A stretch of 64,000 nt of DNA from Onthophagus taurus (taxonomy: Eukaryota > Arthropoda > Insecta > Coleoptera > Scarabaeidae). The first letter of the stretch is position 1, and each line of letters begins with the position of its first letter. The notes beneath the pieces are model-generated. The model was not told the origin of the DNA. It worked only from the letters and a program-made list of their open reading frames with translations, and made no database searches. Shown here piece by piece: positions 31,301 to 41,490 of the stretch. The stretch is from positions 2,666,001 through 2,730,000 of the forward strand of contig NW_027248941.1 of NCBI RefSeq assembly GCF_036711975.1, in the 5' to 3' direction. The position numbers and the translations under genes are program-made.

Positions 31301-33893
31301 AATTTTCTATCCATTTATGTTAAAAAAAACACGTCTATAACTAAAAATTTAGACCTAGAACTAGAAAGTATCAGATTAGATACAAAAATATCATTGTTTC
31401 TAGAAAACTAGATACCATTGGAAGTCTAAATATTTAGTATTAATTTTATTTATTACTAGATACTGTTGTAAAAAGAACATAAATGCTTCCAGGATACTAA
31501 ATATTCTCGTTATATTATTATACATTACTAATGAAAGACAAAAAATGCTTCTAAATAACTAGATACTTCTAAAGACTATTAATTGCTTGGAGAAAGCTAG
31601 ATACTGCTGCCAAAGCACTACTAGTAATATCTTTCTGTGTCCCTTCCATTACAAATTTAAAAATTGTAAATTTTATTATTATATTCGTAATCTTTATAAA
31701 ATAACCTTTAACATGAGTCCAAACATGACGCACTTATCTCCAAAAACAAAAAAGTTAGAATACAAAGAACATTAAACCTGAAGTTAGCAACAATGAGGTA
31801 ATACCAATCTTAATTTTTGATTATTTTTATTATATTTTTGTTTTTGCGACAAATTCTAAAAATATACCAAAATGAAGGATTTTTCACGACGATTACAAAT
31901 ATGTCAAAATTGACGTTGACATTTCTAACCGGAAATTGACCATAACCTCATTAATATTGAAGATAAATATGTCGTGTTTGTACTCGTTTTAAAAGATTTT
32001 TAATGAAGATCACAAATATGTCAAAATTGAGGTTGATATTTTAAATCTGAAGTTAGATATCATATAACAGACAAATGAACAACTTCATGGATGATGTGTT
32101 CAAAAAAAATATATACTTAATAAGAATCAAAAATGCTTTCAATTGATACCAAAAACGATATATTTCGGTTAAAAAATAAAAAGTTAGGTTAAAAACTGTC
32201 AAATGTCAAAATTAAAAATAACGATTTTTTGACAAATATTGAAATGATCTTAATAAGAATCAAAAAAGCTTTCATTTGGTACCAAATTTGATGTGTTTAC
32301 GTTTAAAATAAAAAAGTTAGGTTACAATCTGTCAAATGTCAAATAATCGCCATTTTTTTCGCAAAAATTAAGATATCTCGATAACGGTTAGAGATAAATG
32401 GGTCGAGTTTGAGCTCATTTTAAAGGATTTTTAATTTTCTATCCATTTATGTTAAAAAAAACACGTCTATAAGTAAAAATTTAGACCTAGAACTAGAAAG
32501 TATCAGACTAGATACAAAAATATCAGACACTACTGATACAAGACTAGATATTGTTTCTAGAAAACTAGATATATCATTGGAAGTCTAAATATTGTTGGCA
32601 GGCAGCTAGCAACTACTTCTAAAATACTAGATAATGGAGGTAAAAGTCTAGATACTGTTGTAAAAAGAACATAAATGCTTCCAGGATACTAAATATACTA
32701 CCGCTGGAAGATTAATAAGGTATTGTTTCCAAAAAAATACTGTATCTTGTTGTAAAACACTGATAAGATTATATACTGCTTTCCTAAGCCTAGATATTGC
32801 TAACAGAAAACTAAATACTGCTGCAAAAGACCAATTACTGCTAACAAAAATAGATGCTGCTTCTAGAATAGCTGATAGTACCGATGGAAGACTAGATACT
32901 ACTTTCAGAAGACTAAATATTGTCGCGGGAAGACTTGTTATTGCTAACAGAAGACTAAATCTGTTACAGAACATCAGACACACTTGATATTGTTTCTAGA
33001 AAACTAGATATCATCACCAGAAGCCTAGACTTGGAGGCAAAAGTATAGAAACTGCTTCCAGAAGACTAGATACTATTGCTATATTACAACAGTCTGGCGC
33101 TGAACAATAAATAAAACTGGAACTAACACTAGCACTATCACTAGAACTAACACAAGACCTAGAATCATTCAGGTTGAACCACTAGAATCAGGTGTTTCTA
33201 GCTCTAGGTTTAATTCTAATTTATTCATCCCTAAATATACATTGTAATCTCACCTAGTTTAGTGAAAATATCTTTACTTTTAAGTTTATCTACACTTCTA
33301 TTATGTTCTACACTTTTCCACACATTCTTTTCATTTTTAATGTGTTATTTGGGTCATTTCACATTGATTAAGAAAAAAATCGTCGATTTTTAAGCCACAT
33401 GATGACTCTTGAACTGAAATTCCTTTAATTAAGTTAATAAATCAAAGTTTAGTACTAACCTGACGCTCGGTTTTGGTGAAGGTTGCGGGCTGGCACTTGG
33501 TTTCGGTAAAATATTTAAATGCGGCTTTAATTTGATGACGTTTTGTTGTTGCCCGGTGATCGGTCGGGCCAATAATTGATTATGATTATTCAAATTGTGA
33601 ATAATTTGCATCACCGGAAAGCTCGCAGGTTGCGGAGTCGGTGGTTTCCCCCCTAGCGAAGGTGAGGGGGATTTTAACCCCGCCGGAGAGCTGTAAGGGG
33701 ACGCCGGATAGCTCGGGTTCGAATAAGCCGGAGACATCGCCATCATTTGATTTTGAATTTGCTGCGGCTTCTTGACCAGGTGGAGGTTGTTCGAGCCGAC
33801 GGTGGTACAATTGGTACTCAAAGACTCGTACTCGATCAATTTTTGCGGGGCTTTCGGCGACTTGCACATCTTCACCTTCGGAATACCACTCAT
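19353..33893 (-). CDS. bicra: BICRA/GLTSCR1 homologue, subunit of the non-canonical BAF (ncBAF/GBAF) remodeller
   Basis: Nuclear scaffold subunit of the ncBAF form of SWI/SNF. Exons (minus): 33893-33460, 26815-24817, 21302-20610, 20555-20341, 20283-20040, 19979-19353; phases close, giving 1403 residues. Exon 1 (residues 1-144) is Ser/Pro-rich. Exon 2 (666 codons) is Gln-rich with VQPQ/IQQQ and QNLSQNL repeats. Exon 3 has a poly-Gln run and, near residue 940, HTIQLTPQKQQHLKSIQLQ, which is conserved in this family. The diagnostic GLTSCR1 domain spans about 1105-1215: RRKKAAEQLEKQFSLDQ, then RPFSNKTDACKRLMDYHCF, then FELTAKHYLNKFSKMIDKYQ and KESMREVPTSELMMLDRLF. Introns 1 and 2 are large and repeat-filled. 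The orthologue in Drosophila is CG11873. The start is the first ATG in a CpG-rich 5' region. Confidence 0.93.
21990..22676. repeat. Satellite block 6 in bicra intron 2
   Basis: Diverged monomers, forward up to about 22330 (CAGAGGCAGCTTTGCTGCTG) and then reverse (CTATTGCCTCTGCAGCAAAA), so the array changes direction within the block. The rest of intron 2 before it (21303-21990) is plain AT-rich sequence. Confidence 0.7.
22677..23778. mobile_element. TIR element, second member of the 12451-14483 family
   Basis: Left end CAGGGTGTATTTGAATGACA, right end its complement with one substitution (CACCATG), TA on both sides. The terminal ~80 bp match the element at 12451, including GGTGATTCTTTAG and AAGGGTACTTTGATATATA. 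An internal inverted pair near 23205-23245 and 23315-23360 (CACTGACATTTAAACGTCAA) makes a strong stem-loop. No transposase. Confidence 0.85.
23781..24750 (-). repeat. Satellite block 7 with a 176-bp dimeric higher-order repeat
   Basis: Reverse-orientation satellite. From 24271 the sequence is nearly uniform: GAGCCACTGCCTCGGCAGCA recurs at 24271, 24447 and 24623, exactly 176 bp apart. Each unit holds two different monomers, one with a CAGCACAGCTGCCTCGG core and one with CAGCTAAGCTGCCTCGG. Confidence 0.85.
24179..24263. mobile_element. 85-bp MITE in a TTAA site (piggyBac-like)
   Basis: CCCTTTCGTTAC and its complement GTAACGAAAGGG are flanked by TTAA at 24175-24178 and 24264-24267. Neighbouring satellite units without the insert read ...GTTATAAAAATGAGCC, so the empty site is visible. 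TTAA duplication is the piggyBac hallmark; assignment beyond that is inference. Confidence 0.75.
26930..27360. repeat. Degenerate CTAGATACTGCTT minisatellite, left flank (bicra intron 1)
   Basis: Short imperfect units of about 25-40 bp built on TAGATACTGCTT plus CCAGAA or GGAAAAGACTA text. The same material reappears inside each 1.13-kb unit that follows and again at 32520-33080. Confidence 0.7.
27365..32520 (+). repeat. ~1131-bp tandem repeat, about 4.5 copies (bicra intron 1)
   Basis: Identical landmarks recur at 28328, 29459, 30590 and 31587 (spacing 1131, 1131, 997); a first partial unit starts near 27365 and a last one runs to about 32520. The 997-bp spacing reflects loss of one inner segment of about 134 bp. 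Copies are nearly identical, which points to recent unequal exchange or gene conversion. The 62-codon open frame in each unit is short and lies across the minisatellite part, so I do not call it a gene. Confidence 0.92.
32520..33080. repeat. Degenerate CTAGATACTGCTT minisatellite, right flank
   Basis: Same irregular minisatellite as at 26930-27360 (AGAAGACTAGATACTATTGC and similar), closing the tandem array. After it, 33080-33459 is ordinary intron. Confidence 0.7.
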
Positions 33894-35530
33894 CGTGTTT
33901 GTGGGCGCGAAAATCGTTTTTATTTAGTCCAAACGCGCACTACACATCCCTCGTTAAAGGAAAGGAGTTAACCGAACTCGAAAAGGGCCATTTTTGGGGC
34001 GCTTCGAAAGAACGAGCCAAAACTCATTGTAACCCAACCGTAAATGAAAAACTCATTTTCTCACATTATATTTTCGACGATTTCCATTTAAAATCCGCTA
34101 AAAAAACATAATAAACATTATTTAAAAACGAACATAACCTCAAATTGGGAGGAGAAGTTTCGGTTGAAATTCCGCGGTTATTTCACTTTTCCCGCGGCGA
34201 ATTCACCGCCGAGTTCACCATCGAGCGATTTTTAACCGATTCGGCCCCAATTAAAACGTTTAATTGATTGTTTACATTTAAAATTTTCGCAAATTTGCCA
34301 ATAAAACAATAAAGCACTAAATGCTCAATATTAGGCAGCCATCTTTTTTTCTCGCTAACCCTAAATGTCAAATAATGGACTCAACCGATAAATAAATTTA
34401 TTAATTTTAATCCGAAAAATTAAAATTAATTCGTTAAAGTAAATTAAATCCCCGCAAAACTTCGTAATTAATCGTTAATAAATCAAAAAATAAATAAATC
34501 ATAATAAATTAAAGCAATAAACATAAAATGGGTTATATCGAAAATCGGGAGGAACCCCCCCACCACTAAAAATCTAACCTTAACTGATTTAATTCATTAA
34601 ATAATTAAATTAGAATCGTTTTAATAAATTAATTTTTAATAAAGTTAAATAAAAACGAAAATATAAATAATAAATAGAATAAAATAATTTATCCCCCCCC
34701 CCAAACATCCAGCTTAAAATATAACCTAATGGAAGGAAAGGAGTAGGTGTCGGTGGTGGGGGAAATAACCAGAGAGAATTTAGCCAAAACCGTCAAGAAA
34801 ACGCTCGTACAAAGTCGAAAACGTCCAAAAACACTCAAAAAAGCATCAAAATCGGCTAAAAAATGCTTAAATTTTTCGTAACGATAAAAATCGAATCGAT
34901 AAAAAAGTGTGGTTATGTTCAATTCGGAAAAAAGGGTTCTCTATGACGGCGGGTACGTTCGTTAAAAATCGTTTAAAATAATTTTTTTTGTTTTGGAAAA
35001 GGGGCCCCGTGGCGTGCGCTCGCCATGAAAGCAACCGGCATGTTTTTCATGTAAAATGGATAAAATTCTACGTACCTACGGTGTTTTTCACATCACGGCG
35101 GCCGTTTAGGGGTTCGCAAACGTCGTAACACGGTTTCCGGGCACGCGATTGGTGCGCGGTTTAGCGTCATCGTTTGTTACGAGTAAAAAAAAATGTTGTC
35201 GTTTTTGAGGTTACGTGCGGGGCGCGCGCGATTTTCGACCCTATTCGGGGGCGATTTAGGCCCAATTTCGCATAGGAAACGGAATAATGTTTGTTAATAC
35301 GCGGACGGGATAGCGTTTTGTTATATTGAAATTTAAGACGGCGGCGATGGTGGTTTGTAGAAAGGGTTTTCTTTCTTTTTTTAATGTTTTTTTTCGGTTT
35401 GAATGAGTGCGTTTTAAGAGAAGGCGTTGAAGTCCCCGCCCCGTTTTCCGTGGCGAGCCTCGTTGTCCGCGTCCGTGGAGGCGTTCGTTCAGATTATGGA
35501 ACTCCCAATCAGAAACGAGCGCTTCAAATA
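33894..35530 (-). promoter_or_regulatory. bicra 5' region with a CpG-rich stretch
   Basis: Upstream of the bicra start codon the sequence is AT-rich to about 34930. It then becomes strikingly rich in CpG between about 34980 and 35500, unlike the rest of the window. A minus-strand donor-like site (GTAG|GTACGTAG at 35075) could end a non-coding first exon, but its acceptor near 33940 is weak. I therefore give the region only as a likely promoter/5' UTR. I see no TATA box and no plus-strand gene. Confidence 0.5.
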
Positions 35531-35835
35531 ACTTCTTAAGTACTGCGTTAATTTTATTTCTCGATTATTGATTTCAATTAATTCATTTCAATTAAACGTA
35601 CTTAATTACATCAATAATCATTCTTTTAATGAATTAATTTCCTTGGGGATTATAACCTAAAAAAATAAAATTTGACGTTTAGATATCGGTAAAACAGATT
35701 ACTAAAAAATTTAATTTAAATTCTCGCTCGTAGATGGCGCAATTTATTGTTTTATCTTCAAGGTTTAAAATAAAACATTTTAGGAACAGTACCATATAAT
35801 TAATAATAATTAATTAACACATTTTTGGATGTAAT

Positions 35836-38727
35836 ACCTTTTTGTTATTAATCCTCCGGAAAATAAAACAATTTTTAATAACCAACAATTAATAAAAGAA
35901 AGGGGTACCAACTTAATTTAATTTTTGTTGGATTAGGTTTACCTCCTCCTAGATGTTGGAGGAGGTATACGATCGTTTCCCGCCAAAATAATTATACCTC
36001 CTGATACTTTAAGAAACACCTCTTCGATATTATGCGATCCTGATACACTTTGTAATTTTTACTCATCGAAAATGTAATTCACGATTTTTGTATTAGGAGC
36101 ACATAAAATCCAGGAGGTAAATTAAAATATTAGAAGTAATTTGACGGAAAATACAAAAAATGAAATATGTATTATTTTCTTTTCAGCCAAATAGTTTTAA
36201 TGAATAATAATTTGAGTAAATTTAAATGTAAAATTAACTGTTTATTAGGTGGGAAGAAATAAAAATCCCTTTTTTGTGTAACAATTTTATTAGCAATTGT
36301 ACAGATTTCTATTTTACCAACATATTTTACAGTTTCCTGTAATTGATAGTAATAATAATAATTAGCGAATTGACTCTCAATATTCAGCTTTTAATGAATT
36401 TGCTGCTATAATATGAATAATTCGTAAATTTAAAGTTATTTCAAAAGAAAATCAAAAATTCGTTCTATTTAAAAAATACGTCAAACGTCAACGTTGATTC
36501 TAACCTAAATCATTACCAACCTAAAAAGTTAAAATCACCAAACTAAATCATTATTAATAAATAAGATTAATTAATTGTTAAATATTGTTAATTTAATATA
36601 TCCGGAGTTAATTGAAATGACCCTTTTATAAATGTCACTTCATCACTTCTTATTAGGTTAATTTTAACCTATAAATCCCATTTTGCTTTTTATACTTCGA
36701 TTTAGATAAGAATTAAAAGAAAATAAATATTTTCTTAATTCTTGGACTTTACAACCGTCTTGGTTCATTAATCTCCAAGATATTTACCTTTTTGTTATTA
36801 ATCCTCCGGAAAATAAAACAAGTTTTAATAACCAACAATTAATAACAGAAAGGGGTACCAACTTAATTTAATTTTTGTTGGATTAGGTGTTGGAGGAGGT
36901 ATACGATCGTTTCCCGCCAAAATAATTATACCTCCTGATACTTTAAGAAATACCTCCTCGATATTATGCGATCCTGATACAATTTGTAATTTTACCTCCT
37001 CGAAACGTTGGATTTTGTATTAGGAGTGCATCAAAGCGAGGAGGTAAACGAACGTTTCCCGCCAAAACAATTATACCTCCTGATACTTTAAGAAATACCT
37101 CCTCGATATTATGCGATCCTGATACAATTTGTAATTTTACCTCCTCGAAACGTTGGATTTTGTATTAGGAGTGCATCAAAGCGAAGAGGTAAACGAGCGT
37201 TTCCCGCCAAAACAATTATGCCTCCTGATACTTTAAGAAACACCTCCTCGATATTATGCGATCCTGATACAATTTGTAATTTTTACCTCCTCGAAACATT
37301 GGATTTTGTATTAGGAGTGCATCAAAGTGAAGAGGTAAACGAACGTTTCCCGCCAAAACAATTATGCCTCCTGATACTTTACGCAATACCTCCTCGATAT
37401 TATGCGATCCTGATACAATTTGTAATTTTACCTCCTCGAAACATTGGATTTTGTATTAGGAGTGCATCAAAGCGAAAAGGTAAACGAGCGTTTCCCGCCA
37501 AAACAATTATGCCTCCTGATACTTTAAGAAATACCTCCTCGATATTATGCGATCCTGATACAATTTGTAATTTTACCTCCTCGAAACATTGGATTTTGTA
37601 TTAGGAGTGCATCAAAGCGAAAAGGTAAACGAGCGTTTCCCGCCAAAACAATTATGCCTCCTGATACTTTAAGAAATACCTCCTCGATATTATGCGATCC
37701 TGATACAATTTGTAATTTTACCTCCTCGAAACATTGGATTTTGTATTAGGAGTGCATCAAAGCGAAAAGGTAAACGAGCGTTTCCCGCCAAAACAATTAT
37801 GCCTCCTGATACTTTAAGAAATACCTCCTCGATATTATGCGATCCTGATACACTTTGTAATTTTACCTTCTCGAAACATTGGATTTTGTATTAGGAGTGC
37901 ATCAAAGCGAAAAGGTAAACGAGCGTTTCCCGCCAAAACAATTATGCCTCCTGATACTTTAAGAAATACCTCCTCGATATTATGCGATCCTGATACACTT
38001 TGTAATTTTTACTCATCGAAAATGTAATTCACGATTTTTGTATTAAGAGCACATAAAATCCAGGAGGTAAATTAAAATATTAGAAGTAATTTGGCGGGAA
38101 ATATAAAAAATGAAATATGTATTATTTTCTTTTCAGCCAAATAGTTTTAATGAATAATAATTTGAGTAAATTTAAATGTAAAATTAACTGTTTATTAGGT
38201 GGGAAGAAATAAAAATCCCTTTTTTGTGTAACAATTTTATTAGCAATTGTACAGATTTCTATTTTACCAACATATTTTACAGTTTCCTGTAATTGATAGT
38301 AATAATAATAATAATTAGCGAATCGACTCGCAATATTCAGCTTTTAATGAATTTGCTGCTATAATATGAATAATTCGTAAATTTAAAGTTATTTCAGAAG
38401 AAAATCAAAAATTCGTTCCATTTAAAAAATACGTCAAACGTCAACGTTGATTCTAACCTAAATCATTACCAACCTAAAAAGTTAAAATCACCAAGTTAAA
38501 TCATTATTTATAAATAAGATTAATTAATTGTTAATTTAATATATTCGGAATTAATTGAAATGACCCTTTTATAAATGTCACTTCATCACTTCTTATTAGG
38601 TTAATTTTAACCTATAAATGCCATTTTGCTTTTTGTACTTCGATTTAGATAAGAATGAAAAGAAAATAAATATTTTCTTAATTCTTGGACTTTACAACCG
38701 TCTTGGTTCATTAATCTCCAAGATATT
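35836..38727. repeat. Duplicated ~950-bp unit, second copy expanded by a 145-bp tandem array
   Basis: Unit 1 spans 35836-36787; unit 2 spans 36788-38727 and repeats the same start (ACCTTTTTGTTATTAATCCT) and the same end (GGTTCATTAATCTCCAAGAT). In unit 2 the segment with CCCGCCAAAACAATTATGCC recurs at 36915, 37060, 37205, 37351, 37496, 37641, 37786 and 37931, that is every 145-146 bp. Unit 1 has only one copy of it. The open frame at 37218-37604 results from the array. The element type is not certain. Confidence 0.88.
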
Positions 38728-38730
38728 TAT

Positions 38731-39218
38731 GTTCAAACTCTTGAAATACGAATTAATTCGATGCATTTGAAGTGTTTTTTAAATAAGTATTTTTTTGAAA
38801 GGAAAAGGATATAGAATTGAATCGTTAGGTTTATAATGAAATGAGAATTTCTTTTACGAGCAATAGCAAGAACGATTACGTATATTGGTCTTTTTCTTTC
38901 AGTATTGTTTTTTTTTGAGTCATGTCTCAAAGACAAAGCAATAATAATACAAATATAATATTTAAGTAAAAAAATTAATCCTAACTAAGTACGAAAAAAT
39001 AAATTAATTCAATCTTAACTAATTAAATAATACGTTTCGTAGTTATTAAAATAAATTAATTTGAGAAATTAATGAGTCTCGTTTACTTAACATTACTTCC
39101 TTTTTAACTTATTTAATTAATATTTAGATTTCGAATAGTTATACGACTAGACGTTTGGCGATTTGTGCCCACTTTTTTGGACGTAATACCTTTTTGTTTG
39201 TGTTTAATTTGGTGGAAA
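38731..39218 (-). other. ImpL2 3' flank
   Basis: AT-rich sequence between the duplicated unit and the ImpL2 stop codon, probably ImpL2 3' UTR and spacer. The open frame on the minus strand at 38733-38936 has no recognisable domain. Confidence 0.45.
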
Positions 39219-40281
39219 TTATTTATCGGCCTACAAAAAGAAATTAATTAATTTTTTTTTAGGTTAAGATTAATCATTTTCGAGTACTCACCAACATTGG
39301 ATATAAAAACGTCTGTATACTATCTTCCCCGTGATCATTTTTCGCCACGCAAGTGTAAGGCCCCATATCGTTCCAACGTAAACCGTTTATTCTTAATCCT
39401 CCGGAAGGTAAAATAGTGAATCGATGATCCGCACCTGGTTCGATGTATTGGTTGTTAGGACCTAACCAAATACTATCAGGAGATGGGTTTCCGACGGATT
39501 TGCATGGAAATTCGGCGGTGTTTCCTAAAAATTAATTAAAATAATTTAAAATTAAATTAATTCGTTTTGACGTTTTAATTTTTTGGGTTATGTCAAGTTG
39601 GGCTTTTCATTAAGAGATGGCGCTTCTTAATAAAATTAATTTTAATTTATTAATAAAAAAACTTACCGATATTGTTCATATAAATAGTGTCGTAAAAGAC
39701 GATTCTAGCCCCATCTAATTCATCTTTTCGCGGTTCTGCTTTTAATTGTCTTATTTCGTTGGCGATGAACTCGCTGAGTCCCTTTCCAACAACAATAACT
39801 TTCGTGGAAGCTTTGGCCATTTTATTCCCGCTTTGGGCTCGGCAGAAGAAAATTTCGGTTTGCGCAGCGACGATTCTCAATTTCGCCTTGGCGTTAGCAA
39901 GCCCTTTCAATGGGTAACTACTAATTACGTTTGAGAAGCGCTCATTCTGTCGACGAAAAAGTTGTTTTAATCGAATTAATTTAATTATTTTGATTAACTT
40001 ACATCGGTGACTTTGATGGTGTCTTTGTACCATTGGATAATGGGTGCTGGGTACCCTCCGTGGGCTTCGCATTCCAATTCGACGATTTCCCCGAAATTTA
40101 CAGTGACCTCTTTGGGGGGGAATTTAGTTATTCTGACCCAACTGTCAACTCGGGGTGCTTCAAAAGTTTCCGACGATGAAGACGAGGCGTCCACTTCGTT
40201 GTCGTGCACACTTCGGATGTTTAATCGGCGTGTGAGGGCCGCCGAAAGGCAGCAGAGGACGATAAGAAGGGATCGGAACAT
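39219..40281 (-). CDS. ImpL2: ImpL2 (neural/ectodermal development factor IMP-L2)
   Basis: Secreted two-immunoglobulin-domain protein that in Drosophila binds insulin-like peptides and dampens insulin signalling. Coding exons (minus): 40281-40003, 39946-39667, 39524-39292 and a 12-base exon 39230-39219; 267 residues, close to the family length. A signal peptide (MFRSLLIVLCCLSAALT) comes first. Ig domain 1 is at about 52-140 (LECEAHGGYPAPIIQWYKD to FFCRAQSGNK). Ig domain 2 is at about 186-255 (TAEFPCKSVGNPSPDSIWLG to MGPYTCVAKNDHG). The ATG stands directly at a TATAG acceptor, so an upstream non-coding exon (40785-40704) is needed and is visible. The last exon adds only Ala-Asp-Lys. If intron 3 is retained the protein ends with five other residues. 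Confidence 0.93.
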
Positions 40282-40703
40282 CTATAGTTTATTGGGATGA
40301 GAAAAGATTGTTATAAAAATTCTATCTGTACACTTGAATGAATGAAAAACGTATGAATGAAAGGCATCAACACAAAGACGTTGATTTCTTGCCGTAGAAT
40401 AACGCAATCTTATCTTAACTCGCGTGATACCCGATGATTTATTACCGTACGATAATGTAAATAAAAACGATTTGTTCTGTTCTCATCTCGTGGTTGAGAA
40501 AAAAATAACAATAACAATTATTGTGTGGTTAATTTTTTAATTTTTTGAATTAATTAAAAAAAAGGGGTTTCCCCTTGAATTGTAAAAACGATGAATCTAA
40601 ATTTACTTTAAACTTAAAAACTTTTACGAGCACCGTAAACCCGAGAAACGTCCTTAAATTAAATTGTTTAAGGTTGTTGTAAATTTAGAAATTAATAACT
40701 CAC

Positions 40704-40785
40704 CGCTTTGAAATAAAATTTCCTTTTGATTAAGAAATGAAGTGGTGATAAGTTAGTTTCTTGGTGGTTGTCTCAAACTCGACTG
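40704..40785 (-). other. ImpL2: ImpL2 non-coding first exon
   Basis: Begins at a TCAGT initiator-like site and ends at a good donor (GCG|GTGAGT at 40703-40698). It joins the acceptor right before the start codon at 40281. The assignment is by position and splice signals only. Confidence 0.65.
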
Positions 40786-40820
40786 ATGTATCCTGTGAGA
40801 CACCCTCAGGCTTTTATATC
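40782..40820 (-). promoter_or_regulatory. ImpL2: ImpL2 core promoter: TATA box plus TCAGT initiator
   Basis: On the minus strand GATATAAAAG (40820-40811) is followed about 34 bases later by ATCAGTCGA (TCAGT at 40786-40782), a standard arthropod TATA/Inr pair. The splice donor of exon 1 lies about 80 bases downstream. Confidence 0.7.
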
Positions 40821-41490
40821 CGTCCGGTTCTGTGCCCAGAATCACGTAGGATCATCGGAGGAGAAGGAGGAGTCGCCGCCGTTTTCCGCGACGTCTAAAA
40901 GGATGAAAAGAGAAGGAAAATGACGACGCCGTCGTCGCCGGTGGCGGTAATTCGAGGGTAGCCGCTGATGGCCACTTGTTGGAGCCGGACGTAAACACGT
41001 TGATCTTCCCGATATAATAGAAACTGATGATGATGAAAATGCCATCAATTTGGTGTCGAATTCGCCCTTTATTATTAATATTATTATTTCGTTAGGGGCG
41101 ATTTTCCACTCAATTTTCTTTCCTTTTTTCCCGAATAAGAATTACAAAAGAAATTTTATCTTCTATTTGAATTCATTCGAATTTATTTGAGTACACCTTG
41201 CGAGGCGACGTTGTTAACTCGCCACGTGGTCGAGGCTGATGTAACATTTCAGGTATGTGTGTGAGAAAAGCGTAACGCCTCTGGCTTGAAACTTGAAGTT
41301 TGGTTATGATAAATGCGATAGTTTTCCAAGAAATTTCGGCCGGAAATTTACCTGAAAAAAAGTTCTTATGTTGATTTATAATATAACGTAACAAATTTTG
41401 ATTATTTATGTCAAAAAAATAAAAAAGAAAGTTTCATTTTAAATAAAATTTGATAAAAAAAGTCCAACTTCCGGTTACAAAACAAACGAA
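40821..41490. other. ImpL2 upstream region
   Basis: Moderately GC-rich near the promoter (GACGCCGTCGTCGCCGG at about 40925), then AT-rich. It is likely to hold regulatory sequence. Minus-strand open frames at 40842-41048 and 41173-41394 have no recognisable domain and are probably chance. Confidence 0.4.

Noticed and set aside
28328-31775. Four copies of an identical 62-codon open frame
   Set aside because: They repeat because the 1131-bp unit repeats; the frame crosses minisatellite text, has no known domain and no good start context.
37218-37604. 128-codon open frame with internal peptide repeats
   Set aside because: Produced by a 145-bp tandem unit read through; not a gene.
36900-38000. 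Regular array resembling a CRISPR at first sight
   Set aside because: The whole 145-bp unit is conserved, with no unique spacers, and the host is an animal.
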